The notes: a model not told the origin generated them from the sequence alone. A stretch of DNA of 64,000 bases from Agriterribacter humi (GCF_009192765.1 NZ_VOHQ01000006.1:1-64000), one strand, 5' to 3'; positions 9,451 through 18,795 are shown, numbered from the stretch's first letter. Made by a program: numbers and translations.

Positions 9451-9486
9451 AAAAAAGTGGTTGTCTTTATTGTAAAGACAACCACT
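9451..9486 (-). terminator. Intrinsic terminator of the MFS gene
   Basis: A perfect 14-bp inverted repeat (AGTGGTTGTCTTTA, loop TTG, complement) at 9456-9486 is followed on the minus strand by a T6 run (A6 at 9451-9456 on plus). It lies about 70 bases past the stop of the minus-strand transporter. On the plus strand the following bases are AT-rich without a clean T-run, so it may weakly serve the upstream small gene too. Confidence 0.8.
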
Positions 9487-9553
9487 TATATACTATTACT
9501 ATTTTTTTAGTGAAAGCTACTACTCACTACTGACTACTCACCACTCACTATCC

Positions 9554-10795
9554 CTAATGCGCAGCCGCTGCTGCCACGGCAGCGCTATTGGGACTTACCT
9601 TTTTTTGCCAGAAGAAAAATATAATGAACAGTACAATCAGTATAGCCGGGAAGGCAACCATTTTGGCCAGCGTTGCCTGCCCTGCAACCAGCTCCAGTTG
9701 GTCGCCGGTTAAGCCGGTTGTTGCAACAGCAGCTTTATCCTGATCAATCCAGTTACCGATGATGGGTTGCCATATTGCGGTGGAAAACATACCTACGCCA
9801 CCGATTATTGACATGCCCAGTGCGCCGCTTAGTGGAACACGCTGTGCAACTGCTCCTACCATTGTTGGCCAGAAAAAACAAACGCCTATCGCAAAGAATA
9901 TAGCCGCTACATAAGCCATAGAGCCGGTAACAGTACTGAACATATATATTCCGATTGCTGCGAAGATAGCTCCCCCCAGCAAAACACCTGTTTGGCCTAA
10001 AGCATGCGTAACCGGACCTCCAAAGAATCTTCCAACAGCCATCAACCCCGTAACTAAGGCCAGAATCAGCATTGGGCTTGCCCCGCTTTTACTCATAATC
10101 AATCCTACCCATTGTTGCGGACCGAATTCGGAAATAGCCGTAAGCGACATACATACAAACAGGAAAATAAAGGTTGGTGTAACCATCGCCCTAAAGTTTT
10201 TACCAAGATGGGTAGCGCCTTCCACTTTTGATTTGGGAAAGGTTTTTCCGTAAAAAAGAATGGCGTAAATAATGGTAGGAACCATAGTAATCCACATCTG
10301 TGCCTGCCAGCCCAAATTGGCATCGGTCATAAATTTGGAAATAAGACTTCCGAGAACAATACCGCCAGGGAACCACATATGAAACCTGTTGAGCATCTTA
10401 CTCATTTTATTGCCCGAATACATATCGGCAATCATTGGGTTACATGCTGCTTCCGTACAACCGTTTCCAAAGCCGATGAAAAGCGTCGAAATGAGCAGCA
10501 ACGCATACCCCCCGGAGTAAATGGTAAAGATGATACCCAGGGTGTGCGCAACAAAAGCTACTCTCATAATGTTTCTTGCGCCGAACGTGTGATAGAACAA
10601 TCCTCCGAGGATCATTGAAATGGGGAACCCTATGAAAAACATAAGGTTAATGAACCCAAGCTGTTCGGCAGTAAGATTAAATTCAGTACCAAGTTGTGGT
10701 AAAATGCCCGCCCTGATGCTGAAGGTAAAGGCGGTAGTGATGAGTGCAAAGCAACTTCCGTTAAATAAAGCACTTTTGTTAATGTTCTCGTTCAT
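9554..10795 (-). CDS. MFS transporter, probably sugar or nucleoside type
   Basis: The 413-residue inner-membrane protein has 12 predicted helices. Conserved MFS features include a cytoplasmic loop with GLFYHTFGARNIMRV after helix 2 (A-motif-like) and a matching GRFFGGPVTHALGQ loop in the second half. The opening and the GFGNGCTEAACNPMIADMY segment recall Bacteroidota transporters usually found with Gfo/Idh/MocA oxidoreductases. No such partner is adjacent here. The C-terminus ends in an Ala-rich stretch. Substrate is unassigned; a sugar or sugar acid is a guess from the subgroup. The upstream 120 bases are AT-rich, with no clear promoter. Confidence 0.82.
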   Translation of the reverse strand: MNENINKSALFNGSCFALITTAFTFSIRAGILPQLGTEFNLTAEQLGFINLMFFIGFPISMILGGLFYHTFGARNIMRVAFVAHTLGIIFTIYSGGYALLLISTLFIGFGNGCTEAACNPMIADMYSGNKMSKMLNRFHMWFPGGIVLGSLISKFMTDANLGWQAQMWITMVPTIIYAILFYGKTFPKSKVEGATHLGKNFRAMVTPTFIFLFVCMSLTAISEFGPQQWVGLIMSKSGASPMLILALVTGLMAVGRFFGGPVTHALGQTGVLLGGAIFAAIGIYMFSTVTGSMAYVAAIFFAIGVCFFWPTMVGAVAQRVPLSGALGMSIIGGVGMFSTAIWQPIIGNWIDQDKAAVATTGLTGDQLELVAGQATLAKMVAFPAILIVLFIIFFFWQKKVSPNSAAVAAAAAH

Positions 10796-11117
10796 TAATA
10801 TTTGGTTTAGTGAGTTATGGAATTTTTTTTCAAATGATTAACGCAAACATTCAGGCAATATAATAAAAAAATACACGCTTTTGAATTTATATGAAATCAA
10901 ATTATTTTTAAGGGGGGTGGTGCAGTGGATGGGTTATGCATTATACCCGCAGGTTTGTATTTGGAACGGGAGTGGAGCGGGACAGGGCAGGACAGGAATT
11001 TCATAAAGAAGCAACTTTTGGATATCAGGGGCTATACCGGTTTTTATTTAATGTTCACCTCCAATATCTTTGGCAGTTGGAATACTATTCTATTATTGGT
11101 TTAAAATACAAGCCTGT
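10796..11117. other. Divergent intergenic region with a candidate promoter for the YdcF-like gene
   Basis: An AT-rich first half (10830-10910) precedes a G-rich stretch at 10911-10990. A TAnnTTTG element, TATCTTTG, is at 11065-11072, 45 bases before the ATG at 11118. No TTG lies at the expected spacing upstream. Nothing else is recognised. Confidence 0.45.
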
Positions 11118-11768
11118 ATGATTACAGAAGAAACTTTGGTCCTTGCCCGCCGGTTATGGGATTATCACCACATGAACCATACACTTGCAAAGTGCGATTG
11201 TATATTGGCCCTGGGCAGTCATGATTTGCGGGTGGCACACAGAGCTGCTGAACTGTATGTAGAAGGATGGGCGCCGCTGGTCATTATGTCGGGCGGATTG
11301 GGAAATTTTACACAGGGTATGTGGACAGAAACGGAAGCCGATCAGTTTGCAGTTATAGCCATGCGAAAGGGCGTACCGGCCGATGCGGTACTCATTGAAA
11401 ACAGGTCAACCAATACAGGTGAGAACATTTTATTTACAGCCCGGTTATTGAAAGAAAAAGGATTAGATCCCAATAATTTTATCGTAGTGCAGAAACCTTA
11501 TATGGAAAGAAGGTCGTATGCCACTTTTAAAAAACATTGGCCCAATAAAAATGTACTGGTCACCTCTCCGCAACTGGGTTTTGATGAATACGCAACAGAT
11601 GAAATACCATTGGAGCGGGTAATCAATATTATGATCGGCGACCTGCAACGCATTAAATACTATCCTGCGAGAGGATTTCAAGTTTACCAGGAGATACCTG
11701 CGGAAATCTGGGATGCTTATGAAAGGCTGGTTGCATTAGGGTTTGATAAACATTTGATGAAAGATTAA
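11118..11768 (+). CDS. YdcF/SanA family protein (DUF218)
   Basis: The 216-residue product has no signal peptide. It shows the DUF218 pattern: CDCILALGSHDLRVAHRAAELY near the start, a glycine turn MSGGLGN, acidic EADQFA, and ENRSTNTGENILFT, a hallmark segment of YdcF. E. coli YdcF binds S-adenosylmethionine; cellular role is unclear. I chose the ATG at 11118 rather than an upstream in-frame start at 11070, because the added 16 residues fall on top of the promoter element. No operon partner. Confidence 0.82.
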   Translation: MITEETLVLARRLWDYHHMNHTLAKCDCILALGSHDLRVAHRAAELYVEGWAPLVIMSGGLGNFTQGMWTETEADQFAVIAMRKGVPADAVLIENRSTNTGENILFTARLLKEKGLDPNNFIVVQKPYMERRSYATFKKHWPNKNVLVTSPQLGFDEYATDEIPLERVINIMIGDLQRIKYYPARGFQVYQEIPAEIWDAYERLVALGFDKHLMKD

Positions 11769-11773
11769 AACAC

Positions 11774-11815
11774 TGCCGGCTGCGGTCGGCACGCGACAAA
11801 GGAGCGTCAGGCCGT
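11774..11815 (+). repeat. Dispersed repeat with GGCACGCGACAAA core, copy 1
   Basis: Directly after the YdcF-like stop. Shares CGG-C/T-CGGCACGCGACAAA-n4-AGCGTCAG-n-CCG with copy 2 at 19992-20029, also directly after a gene. It is followed to 11940 by GC-rich sequence containing a short palindrome GGGACGGAGTCCC. No coding potential. Confidence 0.65.
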
Positions 11816-11943
11816 ATTTTTCTGTGCTGAACGGAGTGGCGGAAGAACGGAGATTCGTACAGCGGGGGTTATTAATATTTTGCGGGACGGAGTCCCGGAA
11901 GAACATACTGTATACGTTCGGGATAAGGGTTAAAGAAGTATAT

Positions 11944-12924
11944 TTAAAAAAGAGCAGACACCAGGTCATCCCCCGTCATTCCTTTAAAATAGGCATCAAT
12001 AGTAAAGTTCTTTAACACTTCCCGGAGTGCAGGTTCGTTATGCGCCTGGTTTTCTAATGCTTTTTCAATGTCGGAAATATCCTTTTCATTAAAAAAATCG
12101 CCGAATATCTTTACTTTTTGAATGATGCCCTTTTCAACATCCAGGTTCATCTCCAGCATACCGCCATTGGTTTTTACTTCTTTTCTGAAACTGTAGTCGG
12201 GCGACTGTCCGTAATTCCATTCATCGGTAGCATATTTTTCATCCCTTATCTTTTCAATAGCGCTAATGTCTGCAGCGGTAAATGTATAGGGCACACAATC
12301 TTCATTGGTTGCAATAATATGCTCCATGATCTTTTGCGTGAATGCTTCTATGCTCAACGGTGTGGTAAGATGTTCCGCTATGTTGGTGACCCTTTTGGGA
12401 ATGGATTTTACTGCTTTGTCCCTGTATTTTAAAGGGTTTATCCGCAATGCCTCACTTACATTTTTCATTTCAGATGAAAACAATAAAGTGCCATGATGGA
12501 GTATTTTATTTTTATAAATATGCTCCGCATTTCCTGAAATTTTTTTACCGTCAATGGTGATATCGTTCCTGCCTTCAAACCTGGCATCTGCACCAAGGCT
12601 TCTCAACACTTCCACAATAGGCCGGGTATATTTTTCAAAATCCATCAGGGTAGAATCCCTGCCTGTTTTGGTGAAAGAAAAATTAAGATTCCCCAAATCA
12701 TGGTACACAGCGCCACCACCGGAAAGCCGTCTCACAACAGGAATATTGTATTTTTTTACATAATCGAAATTAATTTCCGCTAAAGTGTTTTGATGTTTGC
12801 CTACTATAATGGCATTGTCATTGCGCCAGAGCATGAAGCAATCCTCTTCTATATGTTTAAAAATATATTCATCGGTGGCTATATTAAAATAAGGATCAGT
12901 AGATTGATGATAAATGCAAAGCAT
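11944..12924 (-). CDS. lplA: Lipoate--protein ligase
   Basis: The 326-residue protein carries the ligase signature RRLSGGGAVYHD (residues 65-76), followed by LGNLNFSF. The catalytic lysine region is DGKKISGNAEH (K128 by comparison with E. coli LplA) and HHGTLLF follows. The C-terminal domain (about 240-326) matches the small accessory domain of LplA. It activates free lipoate with ATP and transfers it to the lysine of E2 and GcvH domains in the cytosol. Length fits the family (about 330). It stands alone; its 3' end faces the YdcF-like gene. Confidence 0.92.
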   Translation of the reverse strand: MLCIYHQSTDPYFNIATDEYIFKHIEEDCFMLWRNDNAIIVGKHQNTLAEINFDYVKKYNIPVVRRLSGGGAVYHDLGNLNFSFTKTGRDSTLMDFEKYTRPIVEVLRSLGADARFEGRNDITIDGKKISGNAEHIYKNKILHHGTLLFSSEMKNVSEALRINPLKYRDKAVKSIPKRVTNIAEHLTTPLSIEAFTQKIMEHIIATNEDCVPYTFTAADISAIEKIRDEKYATDEWNYGQSPDYSFRKEVKTNGGMLEMNLDVEKGIIQKVKIFGDFFNEKDISDIEKALENQAHNEPALREVLKNFTIDAYFKGMTGDDLVSALF

Positions 12925-13056
12925 GGGAGTGTTTATGCGAATTTATACAAATAAATACCCTTTAACCAGGTACTGCCCGCACGGGTTCCGTTTGCCTCCG
13001 ATAAAAATAGTATACTTGCAGCCTGTTAGCAGTTCTGCTTAATAATTGGTACACAC

Positions 13057-13461
13057 ATGAAATATTCTCAATGGATTGGACTGGCTGCGGCCATACTGGT
13101 GGTTATTGCCTGTTATTTACCCTGGATTGAAATTGCTTCTTTATCTAAAATACTCACGGGAATGGACACTGCCGGAACCAATTTTGGTAAACCGGGCAAA
13201 CTCCATATTATTTTTTGTGTGCTGGCTTCGGTTTTATTCCTGCTCCCGCTGGTATGGGCTAAAAGAGTGAACTGGTTTTTTTGTGCATTGGGTTTAGCAT
13301 GGGCAATACGTAATTTCCTGATATATGCCCGTTGTGAAATGGCAACCTGCCCTGAAAGGCAGTATGGATTATACCTTGTTTTGCTTGGGTCAGTGGTTAT
13401 GCTGCTGGCAGCGCTTTTCCCGGACATGAAAATAGTGGAGAAGACAAAAAAATCATCATAG
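13057..13461 (+). CDS. Small membrane protein with four TM helices
   Basis: The 134-residue protein has hydrophobic segments near 5-22, 50-67, 72-90 and 103-121. A Cys pair C-E-M-A-T-C lies in the loop before the last helix. No family recognised. A near-consensus promoter lies upstream (TTTG at 12991-12994, TATACTTG at 13011-13018; spacing 16, slightly short). The 3' end overlaps the convergent beta-barrel gene by 6 bases. Confidence 0.65.
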   Translation: MKYSQWIGLAAAILVVIACYLPWIEIASLSKILTGMDTAGTNFGKPGKLHIIFCVLASVLFLLPLVWAKRVNWFFCALGLAWAIRNFLIYARCEMATCPERQYGLYLVLLGSVVMLLAALFPDMKIVEKTKKSS

Positions 13462-14208
13462 CGTTACCACAGGACAATCATACCTGTCTTTATACCCAAG
13501 CGAAAAAATCAATCCTATAGAATGGCTATGGTAGCTATCCTTTTTACCGGGATTGGCCGCCTGGCTAAATCCATCTAAATAATCGGTAAACATAAACCGG
13601 TAGCTGGTTTCTGCCGCAAGCGAAAGATTTTTAGTTAAAGCATATTTTAGCCCGATGCCTGCAGGCAATACCACTGCAGTGCGTGGTGTTCGATGTGCAA
13701 TATCGGATATCAAACCGTCCGAAACCGATTCGCTGTTAAAATAAGCGGCATTATAATTACTCCAGTTGCGGCCGATATGCAACAACGATAATCCCGCTCC
13801 CGCAAATACATAAGGTGATAATCCCCTGGGTTGCTCTAGTCCGTTTTTTGCCAGTATATTCCACACCAGCATACCCGAGAACTCTGTTACAGGTGTAGAG
13901 AACTTAAAGTTTCTTTGTCTCCTGTATTCAGGTTTTTCGTACACTGCATCGTTGCCTTTTAATTTGCCAAAAGTAAAATTGGCGCGCACAGCAAAAGACC
14001 TGTTTAATATCCTGCCAGCAAAAAAACTAATATTGGGAGCAATCGTTTGATACGACCCTAAATCAGAAGGTGTAAGATCGCCCTGGTAAACAAAAGTGCC
14101 CACACTAACACCCGCCTCATAGCGGTGCGTATAAATTTGTGCATATATTAATTGGCTGCAGGTTACAAATGGCATAAACCATGCAATTCTTTTAGCAATA
14201 GAACTCAT
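13456..14208 (-). CDS. Outer-membrane beta-barrel protein (DUF6089-like)
   Basis: The 250-residue product has a signal peptide (cleavage after YA near 23) and then a small barrel. It begins YEAGVSVGTFVYQGDL, the typical start of DUF6089/PorT-like Bacteroidota barrels, followed by alternating hydrophobic strands (SPYVFAGAGLSL, LPAGIGLKYALTKNLSL). Location in the outer membrane is inferred; function unknown. It ends tail-to-tail with the plus-strand small membrane protein. Confidence 0.75.
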   Translation of the reverse strand: MSSIAKRIAWFMPFVTCSQLIYAQIYTHRYEAGVSVGTFVYQGDLTPSDLGSYQTIAPNISFFAGRILNRSFAVRANFTFGKLKGNDAVYEKPEYRRQRNFKFSTPVTEFSGMLVWNILAKNGLEQPRGLSPYVFAGAGLSLLHIGRNWSNYNAAYFNSESVSDGLISDIAHRTPRTAVVLPAGIGLKYALTKNLSLAAETSYRFMFTDYLDGFSQAANPGKKDSYHSHSIGLIFSLGYKDRYDCPVVTL

Positions 14209-14552
14209 CGGTAGGTTTGGTTTAAGTAAAAAATGATACCGTGTAGAATTCTATTTATATAGCATTGATTAAGTTGAATAAAAAAATGATCAGGCAGTAA
14301 GTAATGGAAAGAGTAAACTAAGCGAAAGAATAAACTGTACTGCCAAATTAAATAATACAAGCATATAAAACAATGCCATAAGTATTCACAGGCTGTTAAA
14401 TATTTCAGTATTTTATTTGCCAGCAAGGCATGAAAATGCCTTAATGAGAAAGATCAAAATTCATGACTGAAGGAACAGTAATATTGATAAATAGCCTTCT
14501 TTTAAAAAAATCCAGTTATATTGCGGCGAATTTTTAAGGAAAGGTGCACATT
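14209..14552. other. AT-rich divergent intergenic region
   Basis: Lies between the divergent barrel protein and glucan enzyme genes. The sequence is AT-rich with no repeat, hairpin or clear TAnnTTTG element. AAGGAAAGG at 14537-14544 is the ribosome binding site of the downstream gene, although Shine-Dalgarno sites are often weak in this phylum. Confidence 0.5.
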
Positions 14553-16214
14553 ATGACTTCATTTACCAATTTCAAAGTACCCTATGCTGCTATAGATGAA
14601 AGGTACACCAAACGGGTTGCTTATTTTTCGATGGAATTTGCCATTCACCAGCCGCTTAAGATTTACAGTGGCGGTCTCGGCTTTTTGGCTGGCTCACACA
14701 TGCGGAGCGCATATGAATTAAAACAAAATCTTGCAGGCGTAGGTATTTTATGGAAATACGGGTATTACGATCAGTCGCGCAACCAGGATCAAACGCTGCA
14801 GGTGCAGTGGAATGAAAAAATATACAATTTCTTAGAAGACCATAACATAAAATTCCAGATCAATATACACGATCACCCGGTTTGGGTTAAGGCCTATTAT
14901 CTGAACCCCGAAACCTTTAAGAGTGCACCTTTGTTTTTATTGAGCACTGATCTGCCGGAGAACGATTACATTTCACAAACCATTACCCACCGCTTATACG
15001 ACGCCAATGTAGCGACCAAAGTGGCGCAATTTATACTGCTTGGGGTAGGCGGGGCCAAACTCATGGATGAGCTGGGCTTCAATCCCGAAGTATATCATTT
15101 GAATGAAGCACACGGACTTTCTGCGGCGTTTTACCTGTATAAAAAATTTGGAAATAAGGAAGATGTAAAAAAACGGCTGGTATTTACCACGCATACCCCC
15201 GAGGAAGCAGGAAATGAGAAGCATGAAATTCATCTTTGCGAAAAAATGAGCTACTTCTGCGGTATACCGCTTGATGAAGTGCGTAAGCTTACGGGTATAA
15301 CAGACGATCAGTTTAATCATTCGCTCGCTGCACTGCGGTTCGCCCGTTTATCCAACGGCGTTAGTGAACTGCACGGCCATGTAAGCAGGGCCATGTGGAG
15401 CAAGTACCCTGGCATTTGCCCTATTATTCATATCACCAATTCACAAAACTGGCGGTACTGGGCCGATAAGCAATTGTACTATGCGGCTGAAGAAAATAAC
15501 GAAGATAATTTTATTGACCGTAAATGGTTTTTGAAGAAAAGAGCTTTTGATACCGTAGCCGATCAAAGTGGTAAGCTGTTTGATCCGAATGTGTTTACCA
15601 TTGTTTGGGCAAGACGTTTTGCAGGATATAAAAGGGCTGAACTAATTACCCGCGACAAGCATCGCTTTGAGGCGCTGCTTAGCAGTACCAAATATCCTGT
15701 GCAGATTATTTGGGCGGGAAAACCTTACCCGGTGGATTATCCTGCCATCAGTGATTTTAATTACCTTGTTAACCTCAGCAAGGCATATAAAAATGTGGCC
15801 GTATGTATAGGCTATGAACTAACACTGAGTAAAAGGTTAAAACAGGCCGCAGATCTGTGGTTGAATAATCCACGTGTGCCCCGTGAAGCATCGGGCACCA
15901 GTGGCATGACGGCCGCTATGAATGGAGCCGTGAATTTTTCAACAGATGATGGCTGGATTCCCGAATTTGTTCAGCACGGACACAATGGCTTTGTAGTGCC
16001 CAAAGCAGATTATGCGCGTATGACGGTACAGGAACAGGATGCCTACGATCTTGAAAAAATATACGAAATATTAGAGAAGGAAATTCTTCCCCTGTATTAT
16101 GATCATCCCGATCTGTGGCGGCAGGTTATGAAGAACGGCATGGATGACACCCGTTTCAGATTTGATTCCGGAAGAATGGCCGATGAATATTACAGGTTAC
16201 TCTATAATGCCTGA
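14553..16214 (+). CDS. GT35-like alpha-glucan phosphorylase homologue lacking the PLP lysine
   Basis: The protein has 553 residues, counted from the ATG at 14553 that follows AAGGAAAGG; a GTG at 14544 lies inside that site. It matches short alpha-glucan phosphorylases: YFSMEFAIHQPLKIYSGGLG at the start, VYHLNEAHG, FTTHTP, TIVWARRFAGYKRAEL, IIWAGKPYP and REASGTSGMTAAMNGAVN. In catalytic phosphorylases the last motif has Lys after GNM or GSM/GTSGM, forming the Schiff base with pyridoxal phosphate. Here the residue is Thr (codon at 15909-15911, about residue 453). The enzyme may therefore not be a phosphorylase; transferase activity on glycogen is possible. Family normal length is 550-850. Confidence 0.8.
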   Translation: MTSFTNFKVPYAAIDERYTKRVAYFSMEFAIHQPLKIYSGGLGFLAGSHMRSAYELKQNLAGVGILWKYGYYDQSRNQDQTLQVQWNEKIYNFLEDHNIKFQINIHDHPVWVKAYYLNPETFKSAPLFLLSTDLPENDYISQTITHRLYDANVATKVAQFILLGVGGAKLMDELGFNPEVYHLNEAHGLSAAFYLYKKFGNKEDVKKRLVFTTHTPEEAGNEKHEIHLCEKMSYFCGIPLDEVRKLTGITDDQFNHSLAALRFARLSNGVSELHGHVSRAMWSKYPGICPIIHITNSQNWRYWADKQLYYAAEENNEDNFIDRKWFLKKRAFDTVADQSGKLFDPNVFTIVWARRFAGYKRAELITRDKHRFEALLSSTKYPVQIIWAGKPYPVDYPAISDFNYLVNLSKAYKNVAVCIGYELTLSKRLKQAADLWLNNPRVPREASGTSGMTAAMNGAVNFSTDDGWIPEFVQHGHNGFVVPKADYARMTVQEQDAYDLEKIYEILEKEILPLYYDHPDLWRQVMKNGMDDTRFRFDSGRMADEYYRLLYNA

Positions 16215-16311
16215 TTGTATTGCCATGCGTTGTATATTATTTGTTGTTTAGCAGGTATTGGGTTTGTCTGTCATTTAAATCATTTACACGCATTTAAATC
16301 TTATATAAGAC

Positions 16312-16746
16312 ATGGAGGCGTATAAAAAAAACCCTGAAGTAAGATGGGCAGATCTTGATCCCAATTTTCATATGCTCCACTCCAGGTATTACGATTTTGG
16401 GGCTTATGTACGCATGTGCTTTTTAACCGAACACGGATTAACACCTGTGGTAATGCAGGAGCATAGTCTCGGGCCTATACTTTTCAGGGAGGAATGCGTG
16501 TTTAAAAGGGAGGTAAAATTTGGCGACCGGGTTGAAATAGATTTTGTGATGCTCAAAGCCAGGAAGGATGGTTCAAGATGGACCATGCAGCATCATATTT
16601 ATACAAATGGCGACACACTGGCTGCTGTAATTACCGTAGACGGCGCCTGGATGAATACACAAAGACGCCGCCTGGCTACGCCACCTCCATTGTTTGCTGA
16701 AGTATTTAATAAGATACCGCGTTCTGAAAACTTTGAATGGCAATAA
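16312..16746 (+). CDS. Acyl-CoA thioesterase, 4HBT hotdog fold
   Basis: The 144-residue protein starts with the family pattern VRWADLDPNFHMLHSRYYDFG (residues 9-29), where an acidic residue in the D-L-D-P-N segment acts in YbgC-type hydrolysis. FGDRVEIDFVMLKARKDGSRWTM and a C-terminal strand pair complete a single hotdog domain. It probably hydrolyses acyl-CoA in the cytosol; substrate chain length unknown. It is followed by a hairpin rich in GTGAGAAG words, then by a convergent FKBP gene. Confidence 0.82.
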   Translation: MEAYKKNPEVRWADLDPNFHMLHSRYYDFGAYVRMCFLTEHGLTPVVMQEHSLGPILFREECVFKREVKFGDRVEIDFVMLKARKDGSRWTMQHHIYTNGDTLAAVITVDGAWMNTQRRRLATPPPLFAEVFNKIPRSENFEWQ

Positions 16747-16803
16747 ACGGGAAGTAAAAAAAATGTTAAGTCAGGCAAAGTATATCTGTATGTTATCGGG
16801 AAA

Positions 16804-16866
16804 AGTGAGAAGAAAAGGTGAAAGAAGAATTTCACTTCTCACGTTTCACTTCTCACCTTTCACATT
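16804..16866. terminator. Hairpin built from GTGAGAAG/CTTCTCAC words
   Basis: GTGAGAAG at 16805-16812 pairs with CTTCTCAC at 16835-16842 or 16849-16856. Intervening AAAGGTGAAA and TTTCAC words extend the pairing. It lies between two convergent genes, where a bidirectional terminator is expected. No long T-run is present, so the role is inferred. Confidence 0.5.
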
Positions 16867-16908
16867 GACACAATACTCGTTTCACTTCCCGCATTACAAT
16901 TTTATTCA

Positions 16909-17337
16909 TTATACAATTTCCACCAGCTCCACATCAAATACAATGTCCTTACCTGCCAAAAAATGATTGGCATCTAATATAACAGCCTTTTCCTGTACTT
17001 CGGTAACCACCACAGGAACGGGTTGCCCCTCCTGATTTTGAAGTGTAAGCTGCATACCTGGTTCTAATTTCATATCGGCGGGAACATGCTCAATTGGAAA
17101 CTCAATAATAGCTTCTTCATTTCTTAAGCCATATCCGTCTTCGGGTGCAACGTTAATTAGTTTTTTTTCTCCAACAACCATTCCTTCAACTCCTGTATCA
17201 AAACCTTTGATCATTTGCCCTGCTCCCAAAGTAAATTCCAATGGTTCACGGCCAGCAGAAGAATCAAACTGGTTACCGTCGGTTAAGCGTCCTGTATAGT
17301 GCACACGTACCACATCTCCTTTTTTTGCCTGTTGCAT
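16909..17337 (-). CDS. FKBP-type peptidyl-prolyl isomerase, SlyD-like
   Basis: The 142-residue cytosolic protein has FKBP sequence VRVHYTGRLTDGNQFDSS (11-28), then GAGQMIKGFDTGVEGM and a YGLRNEEA turn leading into an inserted-flap domain. It ends with HFLAGKDIVFDVELVEI, the classic SlyD closing strand. SlyD proteins are proline isomerases with chaperone activity. The histidine-rich metal-binding tail of E. coli SlyD is absent. Monocistronic. Confidence 0.9.
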   Translation of the reverse strand: MQQAKKGDVVRVHYTGRLTDGNQFDSSAGREPLEFTLGAGQMIKGFDTGVEGMVVGEKKLINVAPEDGYGLRNEEAIIEFPIEHVPADMKLEPGMQLTLQNQEGQPVPVVVTEVQEKAVILDANHFLAGKDIVFDVELVEIV

Positions 17338-17465
17338 AAAATGTAAATTTTGAGTATTTAAAATCAGGAAAGGTAAATGATCCTGCTCTTTCTACAAAAG
17401 TTTAAGGATATTTGAGCGCCGGATTATTCCGGCAAATGTATATATATCAATCTTAAAAAATTGTT

Positions 17466-18794
17466 ATGACGGCTCATCATTCCATAATAGCACTGGTAAC
17501 CTTTTTTGCAACAGGTGCTTCATGTTACTGTACTTCAGCTACATATAATAATGGTGCTGAAACAAATGATGTTTCTGTTGCAAACAACATCAATAAAAAT
17601 GATAATATTATTACCGGTGCGCAACGATTAGATAAATACATTCATTTGCTGAAAGGGAAATCGGTGGCCGTATTTGCCAATCAAACTTCACTTGTTGATC
17701 AGGCACATCTTGTTGATACCCTCAAAAACAGCGGTATTAACATAAAAAAAATATTCTCTCCCGAACACGGCTTTCGCGGCACTGCCGATGCTGGTGAAAA
17801 AGTGGGTAATTATACCGATGCACAAACGGGGGTACAGGTTGTTTCTTTATATGGAAGCAAAAGAAAGCCTGCTGCTGAAGATGTAAAAGATGTGGATGTT
17901 TTGATTTTTGACATACAGGATGTGGGCGTTAGGTTTTATACCTACATTTCATCACTACAGGAATTTATTGAAGCTGCCATAGCGTTAAATAAACCACTGA
18001 TCATTCTTGACAGGCCAAATCCCAATGGCTTTTATGTAGACGGACCTGTGCTGGATACGCAATACAAATCCTTTGTTGGTATGCAGCCCATACCTGTAGT
18101 ATATGGTATGACGATTGGAGAATACGCCTGCATGTTGCTGAAAGAAAATATGCTCTCCGTAAAAACAAAGGTTCAGCCTGCTGTTTACATTGATCCAAAA
18201 ACAGGGGATAATATTGCTTTATCAAAATTCAGTCTTACCATTATAAAATGCGGCAACTACACGCATGATAGTAAATATGTACTGCCCGTACGCCCATCTC
18301 CCAACTTGCCCGATATTCAATCTGTATATCTTTATCCCTCTACCTGTTTTTTTGAAGGAACCGTTTTAAGCGAGGGCAGGGGAACGGCAAAACCCTTCCA
18401 GGTATTCGGACATCCGTCTTTGCCAAACAACTTATTTTCTTTTACACCCAATCCAACTGAAGGAGCCCAAAATTCAAAACTATACGGACAGCTTTGTTAT
18501 GGATGGGATTTAAGCGGAACAATGGAAGAAGTGCTGGAGAAAGTTAATAACCAGGTGCAATTAAAATGGCTGATAGAAGCTTACCGGTTCTTTCCTGATA
18601 AGGAGAAATTTTTTATTCTTCCCAGATCCGGAAAAATGGAAGAGTCATTCTTTAATAAATTAGCGGGCAATAATCAATTGTGGCAGCAAATTAAAAACGG
18701 TGTGCCGGAAACGGAGATCCGCAAAAGCTGGGAACCCGGATTATCTGCATTCAAAAAAATAAGGAAAAAGTATTTGCTGTATGAAGATTTTTAG
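17466..18794 (+). CDS. namZ: Exo-beta-N-acetylmuramidase, NamZ-like (DUF1343)
   Basis: The 442-residue product has a hydrophobic N-terminus (signal region about 7-25, with a Cys near residue 20 that could be a lipobox). The DUF1343 body follows: KSVAVFANQTSLVD, FSPEHGFRGTADAGEKV (about 100-116), DIQDVGVRFYTYISS, LDRPNPNG, VVYGMTIGEYA and EGRGTAKPFQ. Members act on cell-wall fragments, releasing terminal N-acetylmuramic acid (GH171, NamZ). The role in peptidoglycan recycling is by family. The gene ends directly before a dispersed repeat. Confidence 0.85.
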   Translation: MTAHHSIIALVTFFATGASCYCTSATYNNGAETNDVSVANNINKNDNIITGAQRLDKYIHLLKGKSVAVFANQTSLVDQAHLVDTLKNSGINIKKIFSPEHGFRGTADAGEKVGNYTDAQTGVQVVSLYGSKRKPAAEDVKDVDVLIFDIQDVGVRFYTYISSLQEFIEAAIALNKPLIILDRPNPNGFYVDGPVLDTQYKSFVGMQPIPVVYGMTIGEYACMLLKENMLSVKTKVQPAVYIDPKTGDNIALSKFSLTIIKCGNYTHDSKYVLPVRPSPNLPDIQSVYLYPSTCFFEGTVLSEGRGTAKPFQVFGHPSLPNNLFSFTPNPTEGAQNSKLYGQLCYGWDLSGTMEEVLEKVNNQVQLKWLIEAYRFFPDKEKFFILPRSGKMEESFFNKLAGNNQLWQQIKNGVPETEIRKSWEPGLSAFKKIRKKYLLYEDF

Positions 18795-18795
18795 C

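Noticed and set aside
14544-14552. GTG start for the glucan enzyme
   Set aside because: The GTG lies within the AAGGAAAGG ribosome binding site of the ATG at 14553.
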